A stretch of DNA of 64,000 bases, from positions 2,853,001 through 2,917,000 of the forward strand of contig NZ_CP089507.1 of NCBI RefSeq assembly GCF_021233355.1, given 5' to 3'. Under the pieces are notes generated by a model. The model searched no databases. It had not been told where the DNA came from and saw only the letters and a list, made by a program, of their open reading frames with translations. The DNA is from Luteimonas fraxinea (GTDB lineage Bacteria; Pseudomonadota; Gammaproteobacteria; Xanthomonadales; Xanthomonadaceae). The first letter of the stretch is position 1. Each line of letters starts with the position of its first letter. Shown piece by piece: positions 63,630 to 64,000 of this stretch. The position numbers were made by a program, and so were the translations under genes.

Positions 63630-63682
63630 AATCATGTTGTCGAGAGTGTGTCTGACGGATCAGTAGGATTTCTCCTACACGA
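63630..63682 (-). promoter_or_regulatory. Conserved promoter block of peptide 2 with perfect inverted repeat
   Basis: Matches 63160-63212 with no gaps. It contains GTAGGA (63663-63668), TTTC, TCCTAC (63673-63678), a perfect palindrome with 4-nt spacer. A related palindrome lies at 55329-55344 upstream of the response regulator. Confidence 0.6.
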
Positions 63683-64000
63683 TCTCGATGTGAGTGAGCC
63701 TGCTGGGTATCCGCTACAAGCTTTTGAAGACGGCGGGACCGCCGCCTATGGTTGGGATCCCCGTTCGGAGCCCCTGTCCCGATTGGAGACTGCGAACAAG
63801 CCAGCTCCCTTGAGTCCGGAACACCCTTTGCTCATTCGCGGGGACTTGCGCTGCACACTCCGCCCTTGGGGGCTTCCCTCAGGGAAGCACGGGCAGTTGG
63901 GACATAAGGGCGTGCAGCAGCGCCCGATCATCGAGTGGGCGGAGTTCTGATGGCAGAGAGTCAGATCTCGGGGCCTAGGGGAGGCTCTTGCCTGAAGCCG

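Larger units (their letters stand above)
63509..64000. other. Promoter region of peptide 2 and unassigned end of window
   Basis: No gene supported in the last 490 bases. The left part holds the leader hairpin and promoter block of peptide 2. From about 63700 frames have no recognisable protein; an open frame ends at 63950 but lacks a start and any family likeness. Confidence 0.4.

Noticed and set aside
63546..63950. A plus-strand open frame through the peptide 2 promoter
   Set aside because: No ribosome site, no domain, and it overlaps the conserved promoter and leader hairpin of peptide 2.
43230..64000. CRISPR array
   Set aside because: I looked for regularly spaced repeats in the accessory region and saw only the two integrase-end copies and the two peptide promoters.

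Overview
The window looks like a GC-rich chromosome of the Lysobacteraceae/Xanthomonadaceae (Lysobacter or Luteimonas type). The clues are a class I aldolase in a gapA-pgk-pyk-fba cluster, a Xanthomonas-type type IV secretion (T4SS) end with lipoprotein/effector pairs, an alpha-lytic-like protease, and trmB-thiG-thiS. This placement is inference from gene content; no marker RNA gene other than one tRNA is present.

Region 1 (1-11450) is the 3' part of a T4SS locus: the virB4 end, virB5 and virB6, then a run of predicted toxins and periplasmic lipoproteins. Three predicted cytoplasmic-born effectors (a class 3 lipase, a lysozyme-like plus M23 peptidoglycan hydrolase, and a putative permuted papain-like enzyme) lack signal peptides. 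They share a short C-terminal tail that I propose is the secretion signal. Lipoproteins beside them fit as immunity proteins.

Region 2 (11995-41553) is ordinary chromosome: glycolysis (gapA, pgk, pyk, fba), the DUF2339/DUF3999 pair, a macro-domain protein, cysK, an RND efflux pair, an AGCS symporter, a SpoU methyltransferase, an M28 peptidase, mscL, an FAH-family hydrolase, a Rieske protein, an SLC13 transporter, trmB, thiG, thiS, a GDSL autotransporter and tRNA-Gly.

Region 3 (41653-about 53350) is an integrative island beside the tRNA-Gly: an intact tyrosine integrase, two decayed integrase remnants, a HigA-like regulator with a clear promoter/operator facing a Gp49-like toxin, and a tightly overlapping operon. 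That operon encodes a small membrane protein, a winged-helix-like protein, an unknown protein, a QueC-like enzyme, an XRE-ImmA/IrrE peptidase, a PIN-like nuclease, a TIR protein and an unknown protein. I read it as a candidate uncharacterised defence operon.

Region 4 (53360-64000) has a nonsense-interrupted secreted protease, a lipoprotein, and a coherent set: two-component system, a periplasmic thiol protein, two FtsX/MacB-like permeases, a MacA-like adaptor and an ATPase. Facing them are a paralogous thiol lipoprotein and two paralogous Sec-exported small peptides rich in isoleucine with paired cysteines. Both peptides share a 53-nt promoter block and a leader hairpin, and a related inverted repeat lies upstream of the response regulator. 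This is the best candidate for an undescribed peptide maturation/export/sensing system.
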